In this document: positions 41,871 through 54,939 of the stretch, one piece after another
Layout of the letters: every line of letters starts with the position of its first letter
Position numbering within the stretch: position 1 is the first letter of the stretch
Made by a program: the position numbers and the translations under genes
Notes under the pieces: generated by a model
Databases searched by the model: none
Seen by the model: only the letters and a program-made list of their open reading frames with translations
Told to the model about the DNA's origin: nothing
Assembly: GCA_051294375.1 (NCBI GenBank)
Contig: CM119269.1
Span: forward strand, 3,204,026 to 3,268,025
Length of the DNA: 64,000 nucleotides
Direction of reading: 5' to 3'
DNA from: Paraspadella gotoi
Taxonomy: Eukaryota; Chaetognatha

Positions 41871-44300
41871 CACCGAAAGAATTAAGACAACAGATTTCGG
41901 TCTTAAAATATTAAAACAAGGCTTTTCCATAAATCTAATTAGAAGTTTGGAAAACGTACTAAAACAAAAAAACACGTAGTGCCCCCCAGTTTTTGGTCAA
42001 CATTTTATTAAGACTCCTGCGTAGAAATTATATCAATTAGAATTTTTTTTGTAAAAATAATTTCTTGTTTTGTTATAATTAATTTATTATTAAACTTTTT
42101 TTCAAAACTTTTCCTTTTTTCATAAGTCAATTCAAGTGACGTGTTTTTCATATTTGTTTCATTTTCTTAATTTTTCTCTCTATTCTTTTCTATAACTAGT
42201 AGTGTTTAGACTTATTGTTTTATTTTTCAAGTAGTTCTTAGAAATGTACACAGAATGATTTAGGTTATTAAAAAACTTGAAACATACAACGAATTAGTTG
42301 TATTTAAGCAGCCTATTATTTTCTTATTGTATTAACTTTTTTTTTTCAGATCTAATGGGTAGGTTTAATTATTTGATGCTTGGAAAGGTTAAGATATTTC
42401 GACGTTCTGCAAAGAAAAAAATTAAAACTATTTTACCCATATAGTCACTTGAGTATTCCTTAAATGATTTTTTTTAAACCAATAAAGATCAAGAACTAAG
42501 GCTCCCTGCGTGGTTAGGATTTCAAGACACATTGTGTCTTTTTGGTATCATCGTCGGTAAGAGTCGCTTTAGCCTGGGTAAAAAAAAAAAAATAAAAAGA
42601 TAAAGAATTAAATCAATTTTGTAACATTCCTTTTGAAATATTGTCATCAAATTTTAGTAACGTATTTTTATGACATAAAAAAACATATCTCGTTGAAATT
42701 CTTCCCTTTTTGAAAACCTTTAACCGTATCATTATAGGATGTGTTGCCAAATGCGGAATTCGACAAAGCCAAATCTATTACGCTTTGTATAGAGTTGTGA
42801 GCCTACTAAGAATACAATTAAAACTCGCGCCATCTACATTATAAATCTGAAATTAATATTTTGTTCTTTAATCTAATTTTTATGGCGTCGAACACCCTCA
42901 ACTTTTTTCGACTGTTGAGCGCATAACGTTAATTCCCTTGCTTTGCAGTGTCGGTGTCATTTCAGCATGTCTCGCTGATCATTCCCTAAATATTTTTAAC
43001 ACTAACTGTTTGCCGTGAAGTAGATGTCTACATTCTAAAACCCTTCATTTCGGTTAACATAGATTCTAGTTCCAAACCCAAGCTAACACAGAGCGATTCT
43101 TAAGACGTTTAATAACTGTAGAGATTAATTCCGTAAAGGTTTTTGGAAAAGCTATAATAAGTCTTTTTGCTCAGTGTAACAGAGGCGCCCCCGGGGTTAC
43201 GTATGCTCGTAATGTTAGACCTTTAATTTCATTTGTTTACTTGGGAAAAAAAGACCAATGTACCTTCTTAGTCCTAAATTTTCACGCAAGAGCTCGCTCT
43301 TGTTAGAGAAAATTGTCAAGCAAAAAAACCCCAAAAAACAAAGGACTCTCAAGGCGAGGGAAATGTAATCTTCTATCAGTTTGTAATTAAAATAAAATAC
43401 TCGTTTGATGTTATCTATCTAATGTTTTTTTTTGTTAAACTTTAATCTTGATTACCAAACCGCGAATTATCGTATTTATCTGCATACTATCGATTGTAAA
43501 TATATTGTTATTAATATTAGAAAAGCTTTGTTGTTCACATGTATATTTACTTACTACAACTTTAAGTAAAATAAAAGAAGATTAGGAAGTACTGGTTTTC
43601 ACAATGAACAAATAAGAACACAGTTGTATCAAAGAAATGATTGAGCTTAAATTCCTAATTCACGTTGTGCTTACACTTCAACAGTCGATTATGACGATTT
43701 TCATTTTAACGCTATTTTTTTTTCTTTAACACGTATGCGCTTATGAACACATTGATAAAGAATAAATATTTTAGCAATTTCTAGAAAATAAATACTACGA
43801 TATTTCATAGAAATAATGTTCTGCAGGAAGAAACCCAAAATTAAAGTGCGCTCATTTTAATTTTTTATATTTCAAATATGAATAAAAATAGAAAATGCGT
43901 TTTGGGTTTCTTCTCATCCGTTTCTCGTTTCGTTCCTTAAGGGGAGTATCGTTATCTTTGAGCAAGATTCTCACATTAGCTTGTTTCAACAAACTGCGGA
44001 TGAAAAATTTGTCCTGACAAAAAAAAAAAGAAAAGCGAATTTGACACGAGCAATGAACGACCCCTTATATAGTCAATTTAAAAGAAAAAATTGATAGAAT
44101 TTTCCCCAATTCGTCGCATTTCTTCTTCTGAGACCCAAATTTTTTGCAGTTCTTGGAGAGCGAGACTTTCTGAATCGAATCTGCCATTTCCTGGGATAGA
44201 GCAGTGCGCTTGCGCTTGCGCGTACGCGCTCATTTGTCGACTACTTCTTTTGGAAAAGAGAAAAGTTTTCTCGGAAGCCGTTGACATTGAGAGTCGTTCA
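41871..44300. other. Convergent intergenic region
   Basis: Lies between the 3' ends of collagen copy 2 and the secreted-protein gene. AT-rich, with the left edge of the inverted repeat at 42738. No open frame of interest. Confidence 0.55.
42481..42486 (+). promoter_or_regulatory. Candidate polyadenylation signal of collagen copy 2
   Basis: AATAAA about 610 bp after the stop at 41870, in AT-rich sequence with no other signal. Other A-rich hexamers lie nearby, so the choice is tentative. Confidence 0.3.
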
Positions 44301-45775
44301 TTAAAAGGAGCCGCTCTTCAAGAGTTGACGAAGCAGAGGTTCACCGCCGGACAAAAGGCCCCTCAGCATGAAGATGGCCTCGTCAGTCAGTCGACGAGCC
44401 TCTCCGGTCATCTGAAAAACAGATGTTGGGAAAGGAAGATATATAATATCAAACATTAAACATAGAAATAAGGATGCGAAAATGGACAATTGTCCAAACA
44501 GTCTCAACGATCTTGTTTTTCATGGTCGATTAAATTTAAAAAGTTATGTTATAACTTACAAAAACTTCTTATATACATATATAATTTTCAAACCTTGGTC
44601 AATGGTCAACTCATCTTTACTGGTTTGTGTCCCAAGATACTAGGACTATGGACCGTAAATATGTTAAACTCTCGTCTAAAATGGCTCCATCCTTTTCAAC
44701 ATGTCATTTCCTCCCTTTTCACATGACTCGTCCTCACCTGGTCTCTCTCAATCTCCAGTCCGCGCAACATTCTCTTCATGGTTTTGATCAGAGATTCGTA
44801 GTCTTGCTTGGGATCTTTAACGTCGCTTGCCATTCTACCGCCGCTGCCGCCTCTCATGCTGCTGCCGCCTCCGTTATCGCCGTTGCCTCCGCCGCCGCCG
44901 CCGCCCCCGACCTGTTTTCGGTTCCCGTTGGCCGTCAGTTCGTTCATGTGTGGTCGAAGAAGATCCGTGAGCAAGTTGCGCTTTCCCCTCGAGCGGATTT
45001 CGTCGTCGTCCGATTGGCGTCGCGGGTCGGTCGATGACCGCCACGGAGCGTCGGCCAATTGACGCCAAAATGACGCGCGCAAAAGGAGCGCGGATGGCGC
45101 CGCTTGGCTGGGCGTCGTTCGGCGCTGAGCCTCCTCTCTTTCCTCAGCCTTCACGTTTCTCTCTTCCCTTTCATCTTCCTCCATTTCTTTTTCCCTTTTC
45201 TCTCTTTCCTCCATCTCGTATCGATTCCTCATTTCCTCTTCATTCTTCCTCTCTCTCTCCTCCCTCTCTCTCTCATCTCTCCTCCGATTCCTCTCCTCCT
45301 CTTCCTCCCCCACTCTCTCCTTTCGCCTCCTCACCATCTTCTCCGCCTCCGCCTCCATGATCGCTTCCAACATCCTCCTCGTTGCCTCCGCGTCCGAGGA
45401 GATCTTCCGGCGAAACTCCTCATCGTCCTCTTCTGGGGGAAGATTCCGCAGTTGCTCCTCGAGAAATTCCACCAGAGTCGGAGAGGATCGTCGAGGGTCG
45501 TTAGAGGGGGAGAAGATCGGAGACTCGTCACCGAATCGAGAGAGAAGCGGAGGCCCGAGGAAGCGATTTCGAAGCAGCTCCGCCGAAGCCGCTGCCGGCG
45601 CCGCTTCAGGCACCGACTCCCGCCGCGGCGCCACTTCGATCGGCGCCCACGGACGAGCCGATAACGACGCCGGAAAGGCGACGAGGAAGAGCAGATGAGC
45701 GAGGAAGAGGAAGGAAGAATTGTTAGAGATCATAGGGAGGAAAGAAGTTGAGATTTTTTGAGATTTTTTCCACAT
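44301..45775 (-). CDS. Secreted Glu/Arg-rich coiled-coil protein with dibasic sites, unknown family
   Basis: Two exons on the minus strand: 45775-44738 (346 codons, ends phase 0 at CAG|GTGAGG) and 44411-44301 (36 codons plus TAA, preceded by TTTTTCAG). The product is 382 residues. An initiator at residue 1 or 15 leads into a signal peptide with a strongly hydrophobic core (SSFLFLAHLLFLVAFPASLSA, cut before RPW expected). Next come an Ala/Pro-rich stretch, an acidic segment, about 95 residues of dense Glu/Arg coiled coil, a GKR dibasic site near residue 270, a poly-Gly run and an amphipathic C-terminal helix. I recognise no family. Signal peptide, acidic/basic middle and GKR would fit a granin-like or prohormone-like secretory protein, but a matrix or structural protein is equally open. 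It lies inside the left arm of the large inverted repeat, convergent with the second collagen gene. A minus-strand CRE and TATA box lie about 1 kb upstream. Confidence 0.6.
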
Positions 45776-46752
45776 TTTCTTCGGCGGTTTTCGTGTATGC
45801 GTTTTGTTTTTGTTTCGGGTTTACTATTTACTTTCTGCTAGTTTTCTCGTTTTCTTTTTTTGTCATGTCGTTTCGTAATCGAAACAAAGAGATTCGGTTT
45901 GGGTGTGATGACCTTGAAAATTGACTTCGTAGGCAGAAGTCGAGTTTTTAATTTTTTTTAATAGATTTTAGAGATTTTAAAGTTTTTCTGTATTGCCTAA
46001 GGTCAATTAAAAGGATGTTGGCAATTGAGTTTTTGTCCTCTCTCTATCTCTGTCTGTGCCGTATCTGTCTTCGTCGAACGGTCAAAGACGAAATGAGTTT
46101 TTTGCTGGTCGACGATGAAGGACGCCGATTTTATTGTAACGCGGAAACAAAACAAAGTGTGGCTGACGACGACAGCGTTCCAAATTTGGACCGACAGCAG
46201 ACGTTACGTGAACCAGGTGCGGTCGTCACGAGCCGTCACAATGAAGTGAGACAAAAACCGGGAGTTAAAGAAAGGAAAAGTTTAAAGGTATTTTTTGGTC
46301 TCGTTATGTTGTCTGTTCGTAAGTTTTTGAAACGCCGTGGATTCGTCTACGAAAGGTAGAGAAAAACGCGCCAGATTAAAGTGTTTTATTTTTATTTTGT
46401 TTTGTGTTCGCCAATCCAGAGTGAAACTGGAAGGCGTTATTGCAGGACTGAGTTTACATTCGTGAAATTCTTAAGAGCGTGTGCGTTTAATTTTTCACCT
46501 GCGATTGTTTTGTCTTTTGATAATTTTGACGTTTTTTTTTTTTAAATGAAATTTATTATGTTTTATTTGATTTGAAATATCGTCGGTATCGTTGCGATAT
46601 TTTTTCGGCGTTTAGTTTATTTTTTTAAAAACTTGGCAAGTAGACAGAGCTTGAACGGAGTGGCAAAATTGAATGCCGTTTTCAAATACTTTTTTTAAGT
46701 TGGAAGATTCTAGATATTTCCAGACTTTAAACTTAAGGGGAGGCGCGGGCTC

Positions 46753-46760
46753 TTTTATAC
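46753..46760 (-). promoter_or_regulatory. TATA box, left-arm promoter
   Basis: TATAAAAG on the minus strand, followed by GAGCCCGCGCC. It is 57 bp downstream of a CRE and about 1 kb upstream of the secreted-protein start at 45775, so a 5' UTR intron is likely. It is the only consensus TATA-CRE pair seen on this strand nearby. Confidence 0.45.
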
Positions 46761-46815
46761 CTGGCCGCGTCGTCGTGGCCGTCGTCTTCGTCGTCGTCTT
46801 TCTCGTCGTCGATAT

Positions 46816-46823
46816 TGACGTCA
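46816..46823 (-). promoter_or_regulatory. Palindromic CRE (TGACGTCA)
   Basis: A perfect TGACGTCA, the consensus CREB/ATF site, upstream of the TATA box at 46753-46760. Its position, roughly 85 bp before the expected start site, is typical of functional CREs. Function is inferred from the motif only. Confidence 0.4.
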
Positions 46824-47894
46824 CAAAAATTCCCGACATCGGCGCCATGGTGTCTCCGTCTTCTTCTTNNNNNNNNNNTTCTTCTTCTTCTTCTTCTTCT
46901 TCTCCTTCTTCCTCGTCTTCATCACAGCCATGGCGACACCGTTCGGTCATCGTTGTGTCTTTCTCGTTGTCTTCCTTGTCTTTGTGGTCATGGCGTTTGT
47001 AATTGTTTCATTCTTTGTTTTTTTTTACAATATTGTAGAGTTTAATTAGATCAAAGGTAAAGAAAACATTGTTTCGATTATTAATTTTTCGCCAGGTTTT
47101 TTTTTCGTTTTAAGGGGACCTGTCTGTCTTTGCGAATGTTTTCTATTCGTTTTAATCTCGAGAGGATCGAAAACTTGACTTCGTTGTGACAGTCACTTGT
47201 CTAAAATCGTTGTGACAATCAATCCTAATAATTTTTTAAAATTTGCTTCTTTGAGTCAAAATTAAGCGATTAAAATGAAACTTTTTATAAAAGGCATACA
47301 TTTTTAAACATTTTTTTAAAAAATGAATTTTTTTAATTTAAAAAAAAAGAAGTTTAGTTTAATCCATAATTTTAAAGTTAAATCCCTTTTTTCATAATAT
47401 CTTATTAGTTTCTTAAAAACCATTTTTGACCTCTGGAACTAAAGAGCAAAGGGTGCAAATTACCAAAGATAAATACGAAAAAGACGAGGGCTTTCGTCTT
47501 AAGAAATGAAATGAAATAATATTTTAATCATGTCGTTTCAATGAGACGGTTTTTGGTCGATCGTTTTGTTTAAACGTTCTTCGCTATGTCTCTGATGACA
47601 TTTATTACAATCTGGTAATAATTTAATATCTAAAGATTTCACTACGAAATTTTAATTTTATGAGAACGAAAGCAAAGGAAATTTTTTCAACGAGCCAAGA
47701 TTGCAAATATTTGATACAATTTCTATATGACGAAAAAACTCATTAAACAAATTAACAATATAAAAAAATTATCAACATAGAAATAAGTTTTTATTCAAAC
47801 AAACACCGGTCTGCACTGGTAGGCTGACTTCGTCAAGATAAGCCAGCTCGGTTGACGTAAACTCGCGTCCTAATGTCATTTCCGTTTTATCTGC

Positions 47895-48105
47895 GATGTC
47901 GTGATCGTCGTCGTCATCGTTGTCGTCATCGTCATTGTCATCGTCGTCGTCGTCGTCGTCGGAATCGTCGACGTCATCGTCGTCGTCATCTTGACTCGAC
48001 TTGACTTGACAGGTCAAGATGACAACGTTGTCATCGTCATCGTCGTCGTCATCGTCGTTGTCATCGTCGTTGTCATCGTCGTCGTCATCGTCGTCGGCGG
48101 ATTCC
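47895..48105 (-). repeat. (GAY)n Asp-codon repeat with internal hairpin
   Basis: GAC/GAT triplets on the minus strand, interrupted by a hairpin. The repeat also appears in the right arm (52598-52800). The 116-residue Asp-rich frame at 47772-48122 has no splice or start context that supports a gene. Confidence 0.8.
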
Positions 48106-48659
48106 GCGTATTTTTTTCTCACGAAATCTCTTCATCGCACGTGGCTCTGAAAAAAACCAAACTTTTGAGAAGATGGAAAATTAAGATCTGGATCTGTGAT
48201 GTTGAACGTGATTCACGTGACGCGAGGATCACGCTTACGAGAACGACTTCCTCAATCATCCCCCGCGTGAGAACGCCTTTCAGATTTCACTCTTGCCGCA
48301 GATTACGAGGAAATCCCCAGCCGAGTTCGATGTGACGGTCACGAGTCACTAGTCACGCCCATCGATTTTCCTTTCTCCCCCTAATATCTCGATCGATTTT
48401 TTTTTTTTATCAGATTCCTCGTTGAAATTCACTCCTCCAATAGAAAAGGTTCTTCTTTCTCCAAGATAAATGTCCGCCTTTACTTTTATTTCACCCAAAC
48501 GATTTCCTCGCGACCAACAATTTGTTTCTCTCTCTCTCCCGAATTTCGGCTAATTTTATTTTCCCCATCGCGATCAAAGTATTTCGACTTTTCCCTTCTT
48601 TTATTGATCTCCCGAAACCTTTTATTTTTATCAATCAATCAATCCATCAATCAATCAAT

Positions 48660-48780
<121 letters not shown>

Positions 48781-49084
48781 TTAACTGATTATTTATCGTT
48801 TCTGAGTTTAAAAATATTTCCACCTCTATAAAATTCTCTGTCCTACCATTTCTCCCACCCTCACCCGGCCCCCAGGCCCCACCCCCGATTGCCTCCTCAA
48901 AAGCCATCAATTTCAACCGCCCCCACCCCCACCCATCTTCCCTCCCCCTCCACTCCAATTTCCCCGCCAAGATTCGCGAATTGGGAAAGTAATAAAATTT
49001 GGTGAGGAGATCGAAGCGAAAGAGAAAAAGTTCCGGCGTCTGATCGCCTCAGTCGATTTCCTGGATTTTTAATCACTGAGGGCG

Positions 49085-50460
49085 TCGTGAGACGTGAGAG
49101 TCGGTGAGCAGTTGGTGACAGTCGTGAAGTGGTGAGAGTCGGTGAGAGTCGGTGAGAGTCGGTGAGAGTCGGTGATAGTCGGTGACGATTCGGTGAGAGT
49201 CGGTGAGATTCGGGAGAGTCGGTGAGAGTCGGTGGAGTCGGTGAGAGTCAGCGTGAGAGTGGTGAGAGTCGGTGAGAGTCGGTTGAGATCGGTGAGAGTA
49301 GGTGAGAGTCCGGTGAGAGTCGGTGAGAGTTGGTGACAGTCGGTGAAAGTTCGGTGAGAGTCGGTGAGAGTCGGTGAGATTCGTGAGAGTCGGTGAGAGT
49401 CGGTGATGAGTCGGGGGTGGAGAGTCGGTGAGAGTCGGTTGAGAGTTCGGACAGTCGCGTGAAGAAGTTGGTGAGATCGGTGAGAGGGTGAGTTCGGTGA
49501 GTCGTGTGAGAGTCGGTGAGAGTCGGTGAGAGTCGGGTGAGAGTTCGGTGAGAGTCGGGTGATTGGAGAGTCGGTGAGAGTCGGTGAGGTCGGTGAGAGT
49601 TTGGTTGACAGCGTGTGAAAGTTGGTGAGAGTCGGTGTGAGAGTCGGGTGAGATTCCCGGTGAGAGTCTGGTGAGAGTCCGGGTGAGAGTCGGTGAGAGT
49701 GCGGTGCAAGTCTCGTGAGAGTCGGTAAGGAGGAGTCGTAGAGTCGGTGGAAGGTGCAGTCGGAAGGGTGGAGAGTCGGTGAGAGTCGGTGAGATCGGTG
49801 AGTATTTAGGTCGTGTGAGAGTTCGGTGACAGTCGTGAAAGTTGGTGAGACTCGGTGAGAGTCGGTAGATCGTGGGAGTCGGTGAAAGTTGATGAGAGTC
49901 GGTGAGAGTCGCGATGAGCGTCGGTGAGATTCGGGTGAGATTCGGTGCAGAGATCGGTTGAGAAGTCGGTGAGAGTCGGTGAGAGTTGGTGACAGCTCCG
50001 GTGAAGTTGTGAGAGTTGTTGGAGGTCGGTGAGATTCGGTGAGAGTCGGGTGAGAGTCAGGTTGAGAGTCGGTGAGAGCTCTGGGTGAAGAGTCGGTGAG
50101 AAGTCGGTTGAAAGTTAGCTTGAGAGTTGGTTGAGAGTCGGTTTGAGATTCGGGTTTGAGAGTCGGTGCAAGTCGGTGAGATCGTGAGAGTCGGTGAGAG
50201 TCTGCGATGACAGTCGTGTTTGAAAGTTGGTTGAGAGTCCGCTGTGAGAGTCGGTGAGAGTCGCGTGCAAAGTTGGTGAGAGCTCTGGTGAGGTTCGGTT
50301 GAGATTCGTGAGAGGTCCGGTGAGCAGTCGGTGAGAGTTCGCGTGAGAGTCGGTGGGAGTCTGGTGACAGTCGTGAAAGTTGGTGAGAAGGTCCGGTGGA
50401 AGAGTCGGTGAGAGTCGGTGAGAGTCGGTGACAGTGACTGCGTGACGCTGGTTAAAAGGG
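49085..50460 (+). repeat. 10-bp minisatellite, left copy (unit GTGAGAGTCG)
   Basis: More than a hundred units of GTGAGAGTCG, very irregular, with scattered one-base insertions and losses. The opposite arm carries a short, nearly perfect array of the same unit. Confidence 0.85.
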
Positions 50461-50785
50461 TTGACGATGGTTCTAGCGGTGACTGCAATTAAAGTGAGGA
50501 TTCGTAGTAACTCTGGCGTTTTGAACCGTCGTGAAAACTGCATTAATTTTAATCACGATATATTTATGAACTATTCTGTAATTGGAGAAATAATATCTGG
50601 GATATTCGAGACAGGAGCCGCTACAATTTTTAACATAACTACTACTATATATTTCGATATCTTTGATTTCTATCCAAATCTTGTTTTCCTTGATGATCAA
50701 TTGGGTGATATCGCTCTTCGCTCAGGAGTCAAAAACTCTGCTCCACCGCAGAGACTTACTTTAGCTAACTCACCCATTACTATCT

Positions 50786-51029
50786 NNNNNNNNNNNNNNN
50801 NNNNNNNNNNATACCAAAAGAACAAAAGACAAAAATAAAAAGAAAAAAAAGAAAGGAAAGATAGAGAGAAGAAAAGGAAATTTCGTGAGAAAAGGAATAA
50901 AGAGAGGAAGAAAGTAAGGAAGGAAGGAAGAAGGAAGCAAGAAGGAAGCAAGAAGGAAGGAAGGAAGGAAGGAAGGAAGGAAGGAAGGAAGGAAGGAAGG
51001 AAGGAAGGAAGGAAGGAAGGAAGGAAGGA
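50786..51029. repeat. Palindrome centre: 25-N gap plus (GGAA)n spacer
   Basis: N run 50786-50810, then A-rich sequence and a (GGAA)n tract to 51029. The inverted repeat arms meet on either side of it. Confidence 0.85.
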
Positions 51030-51369
51030 GAGTAATGGGTGAGTTAGCTAAGTAAGTCTCTGCGGTGGAGCAGAGTTTTTGACTCCTGAGCGAAGGAGCG
51101 ATATCACCAAATTGATCATCAAGGAAAAGAAAGATTTGGATAGAAATCAAGGATATCGAAATATATAGTAGTAGTTGTATTTTTGAAAATTTGTAGTGGC
51201 TCCTGTCTCGAATATCCCAGATATTTGTTCCATCTCCAATTACAGAATAGTTCATAAATATTAAAATTAATGCAGTTTTCACGACGGTTCGAAACGCCGA
51301 ACTACTACGAATCCCCACTTTAAATTGCAGTCACCGCTAGAACCATCGTCAACCCTTTTAACCAGCGTC

Positions 51370-51605
51370 ACGCAGTCACTGTCACCGACTCTCACCGACT
51401 CTCACCGACTCTCACCGACTCTCACCGACTCTCACGCGACTCTCACGCGACTCTCACCGACTCTCACCGACTCTCACCGACTCTCACCGACTCTCACCGA
51501 CTCTCACCGACTGTCACGGACTCTCACCGACTCTCACGACTCTCACCGACTCTCCACCGACTCTCACCGACTCTCACCGACTCTCACCGACTGTCACGGA
51601 CGCCC
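51370..51605 (-). repeat. 10-bp minisatellite, right copy
   Basis: About 23 nearly perfect units of the complement (CTCACCGACT). It is much shorter and cleaner than the left copy. Confidence 0.85.
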
Positions 51606-53896
51606 TCAGTGATTAAAAATCCAGGAATCGACTGAGGCGATCAGACGCCGGAACTTTTTCTCTTCGCTTCGATCTCCTCACCAAATTTTATTACTTTCCA
51701 ATTCGCGAATCTTGGCGGGGAAATTGGAGTGGAGGGGGAGGGAAGATGGGTGGGGGTGGGGGTGGGGGGCGGTTGAAATTGATGGCTTTTGAGGGAGCAT
51801 CGGGGGTGGGCCTGGGGGCCGGGTGAGGGGGGGGGGAAATGGTAGGACAGAGAATTTTATAGAGGTGGAAATATTTTTAAACTCAGAACGATAAATAATC
51901 AGTTAATTTTATTTTATTTATTTATTTATTTATTTATTTTATTTATTTATTTATTTATTTATTATTATTTATTTATTTTATTTATTTATTATTATTTATT
52001 TATTTATTTATTTTTTTTTTATTTATTCAATTGATTGAATTGATGGATTGATTGATTGATAAAAATAAAAGGTTTCGGAGATCAATAAAAGAAGGGAAAA
52101 GTCGAAATACTTTGATCGCGATGGGAAAATAAATTAGCCGAATTCGGGAGAGAGAGAGAAACAAATTGTTTGGTCGCGAGGAAATCGTTGGGTGAAATAA
52201 AAGTAAAGGCGGACATTTACTTGGAGAAAGAAGAACCTTTTCTATTGAGGAGTGAATTTCAACGAGGAATCTGATAAAAAAAAAAAAATCGATCGAGATA
52301 TTAGGGGGAGAAAGGAAAATCGATGGGCGTGAGTGACTAGTGACTCGTGACCGTCACATCGAACTCGGCTGGGGATTTCCTCGTAATCTGCGGCAAGAGT
52401 GAAATCTGAAAGGCTTTCTCACGCGGGGGATGATTGAGGAAGTCGTTCTCGTAAGCGTGATCCTCGGGTCACGTGAATCACGTTCACACACAGATCCAGA
52501 TCTTAATTTTCCATCTTCTCAAAAGTGTGGTTTTTTTTTCAGAGCCACGTGCGATGAAGAGATTTCGTGAGGAAAAAAATTACGCGGAATCCGCCGACGA
52601 CGATGACGACGACGATGACAACGACGTATGACAACGACGATGACGACGACGATGACGGATGACAACGTTGTCATCTGACCTGTCAAGTCAAGTCGAGGTC
52701 AAGATGACGACGACGATGACGTCGACGATCCGCGACGACGACGACGACGATGACAATGACGATGACGACAACGATGACGACGACGATCACGACATCGCAG
52801 ATAAAACGGAAATGACATTAGGACGCGAGTTTACGTCAACCCGAGCTGGCTTATCTTGACGAAGTCAGCCTACCAGTGCAGACCGGTGTTTGTTTGAATA
52901 AAAACTTATTTCTATGTTGATAATTTTTTTATATTGTTAATTTGTTTATGAGTTTTTTCGTCATATAGAAATTGTATCAAATATTTGCAATCTTGGCTCG
53001 TTGAAAAAATTTCCTTTGCTTTCGTTCTCATAAAATTAAAATTTCGTAGTGAAATCTTTAGATATTAAATTTATTACAGATTGTAATAAATGTCATCAGA
53101 ACATAGCGAAGAACGTTTAAACAAAACGATCGACCAAAAACCGTCTCATTGAAACGGACATGATTAAAATATTATTTCATTTCATTTCTTAAGACGAAAG
53201 CCCTCGTCTTTTCGTATTTATCTTTGGTAATTTGCACCCTTTGCTCTTTAGTTCCAGAGGTCAAAATGGTTTTTAAGAAACTAATAAGAATATTATGAAA
53301 AAAGGGATTTAACTTTAAAATTATGGATTAAACTAAAACCTTCTTTTTTTTAAATTAAAAAAATTCATTTTTTAAAAAAATGTTTAAAAATGTATGCCTT
53401 TTATAAAAAGTTTCATTTTAATCGCTTAATTTTGACTCAAAGAAGCAATTTTAAAAAATTATTAGGATTGATTGTCACAACGATTTTAGACAAGTGACTG
53501 TCACAACGAAGTCAAGTTTTCGATCCTCTCGAGATTAAAACGAATAAGAAAACATTCCAAAGACAGACAGGTCCCCTTAAAACGAAAAAAAACCTGGCGA
53601 AAAATTAATAATCGAAACAATGTTTTCTTTACCTTTGATCTAATTAAACTCTACAATATTTGTAAAAAAAACAAAGAATGAAACAATTACAAACGCCATG
53701 ACCACAAAGACAAGGAAGACAACGAGAAAGACACAACGATGACCGAACGGTGTCGCCATGGCTGTGATGAAGACGAGGAAGAAGGAGAAGAAGAAGAAGA
53801 AGAGAAGAGAAGAAGAAGAAGAAAGAAGAAAGAAGAAGAAGAAGAGGAAGAAGAAGAAGAAGACGGAGACACCATGGCGCCGATGTCGGAATTTTG

Positions 53897-53904
53897 TGAC
53901 GTCA
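53897..53904 (+). promoter_or_regulatory. Palindromic CRE, right-arm copy
   Basis: TGACGTCA is retained in the right arm with the same spacing to the TATA box. Confidence 0.35.
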
Positions 53905-53960
53905 ATATCGACGACGAGAAAGACGACGACGAAGACGACGGCCACGACGACGCGGCCAGG

Positions 53961-53968
53961 TATAAAAG
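53961..53968 (+). promoter_or_regulatory. TATA box, right-arm copy
   Basis: Identical TATAAAAG in the inverted copy, upstream of the frame-broken gene at 54940. Confidence 0.4.
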
Positions 53969-54939
53969 AGCCCGCGCCTCCCCTTAAGTTTAAAGTCTGG
54001 AAATATCTAGAATCTTCCAACTTAAAAAAAGTATTTGAAAACGGCATTCAATTTTGCCACTCCGTTCAAGCTCTGTCTACTTGCCAAGTTTTTTAAAAAA
54101 TAAACTAAACGCCGAAAAAATATCGCAACGATACCGACGATATTTCAAATCAAATAAAACATAATAAATTTCATTTTAAAAAAAACGTCAAAATTATCAA
54201 AAGACAAAACAATCGAGGTGAAAAATTAACGCACACGCTCTTAAGATTTCACGAATGTAAACTCAGTCCTGCAATAACGCCTTCCAGTTTCACTCTGGAT
54301 TGGCGAACACAAAACAAAATAAAAATAAAACCATTTAATCTGGCGCGTTTTTCTTCTACCTTTCGTAGACGAATCCACGGCGTTTCAAAAACTACGAACA
54401 GACAACATAACGAGACAAAAAATACCTTTAAACTTTTCCTTTCTTTAACTCCCGGTTTTTGTCTCACTTCATTGTGACGGCTCGTGACGGACCGCACCTG
54501 GTTCACGTAACGTCTGCTGTCGGTCCAAATTTGGAACGCTGTCGTCGTCAGCCACACTTTGTTTTGTTTCCGCGTTTACAATAAAAATCGGCGTCCTTCA
54601 TCCGTCGACCAGCAAAAAAACTCATTTCGTCTTTGACCGTTCGACGAAGACAGAACGGCACAGACAGAGATAGAGAGAGGACAAAAAACTCAATTGCCAA
54701 CATCCTTTTAATTGACCTTAGGACAATACAGAAAAACTTTAAAAATCTCTAAAATCTTTAAAAAAAATAAAAACTCGACTTCTGCCTACGAAGTCAATTT
54801 TCAAGGTCATCACACCCAAACCGAATCTCTTGTTTCGATACGAACGACATGACAAAAAAAAGAAACGAGAAAACTAGCAGAAAGTAAATAGTAAACCCGA
54901 AACAAAAAACAAAACGCATACACGAAAACCGCCGAGAAA

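Noticed and set aside
47772-48122. Asp-rich 116-residue minus-strand frame
   Set aside because: Made of GAC/GAT repeats; no splice, promoter or homology support. An acidic mineral-binding protein was considered but nothing supports it.
51370-51605. CRISPR-like regular array
   Set aside because: The unit is 10 bp with no spacers, in animal DNA. It is a minisatellite.
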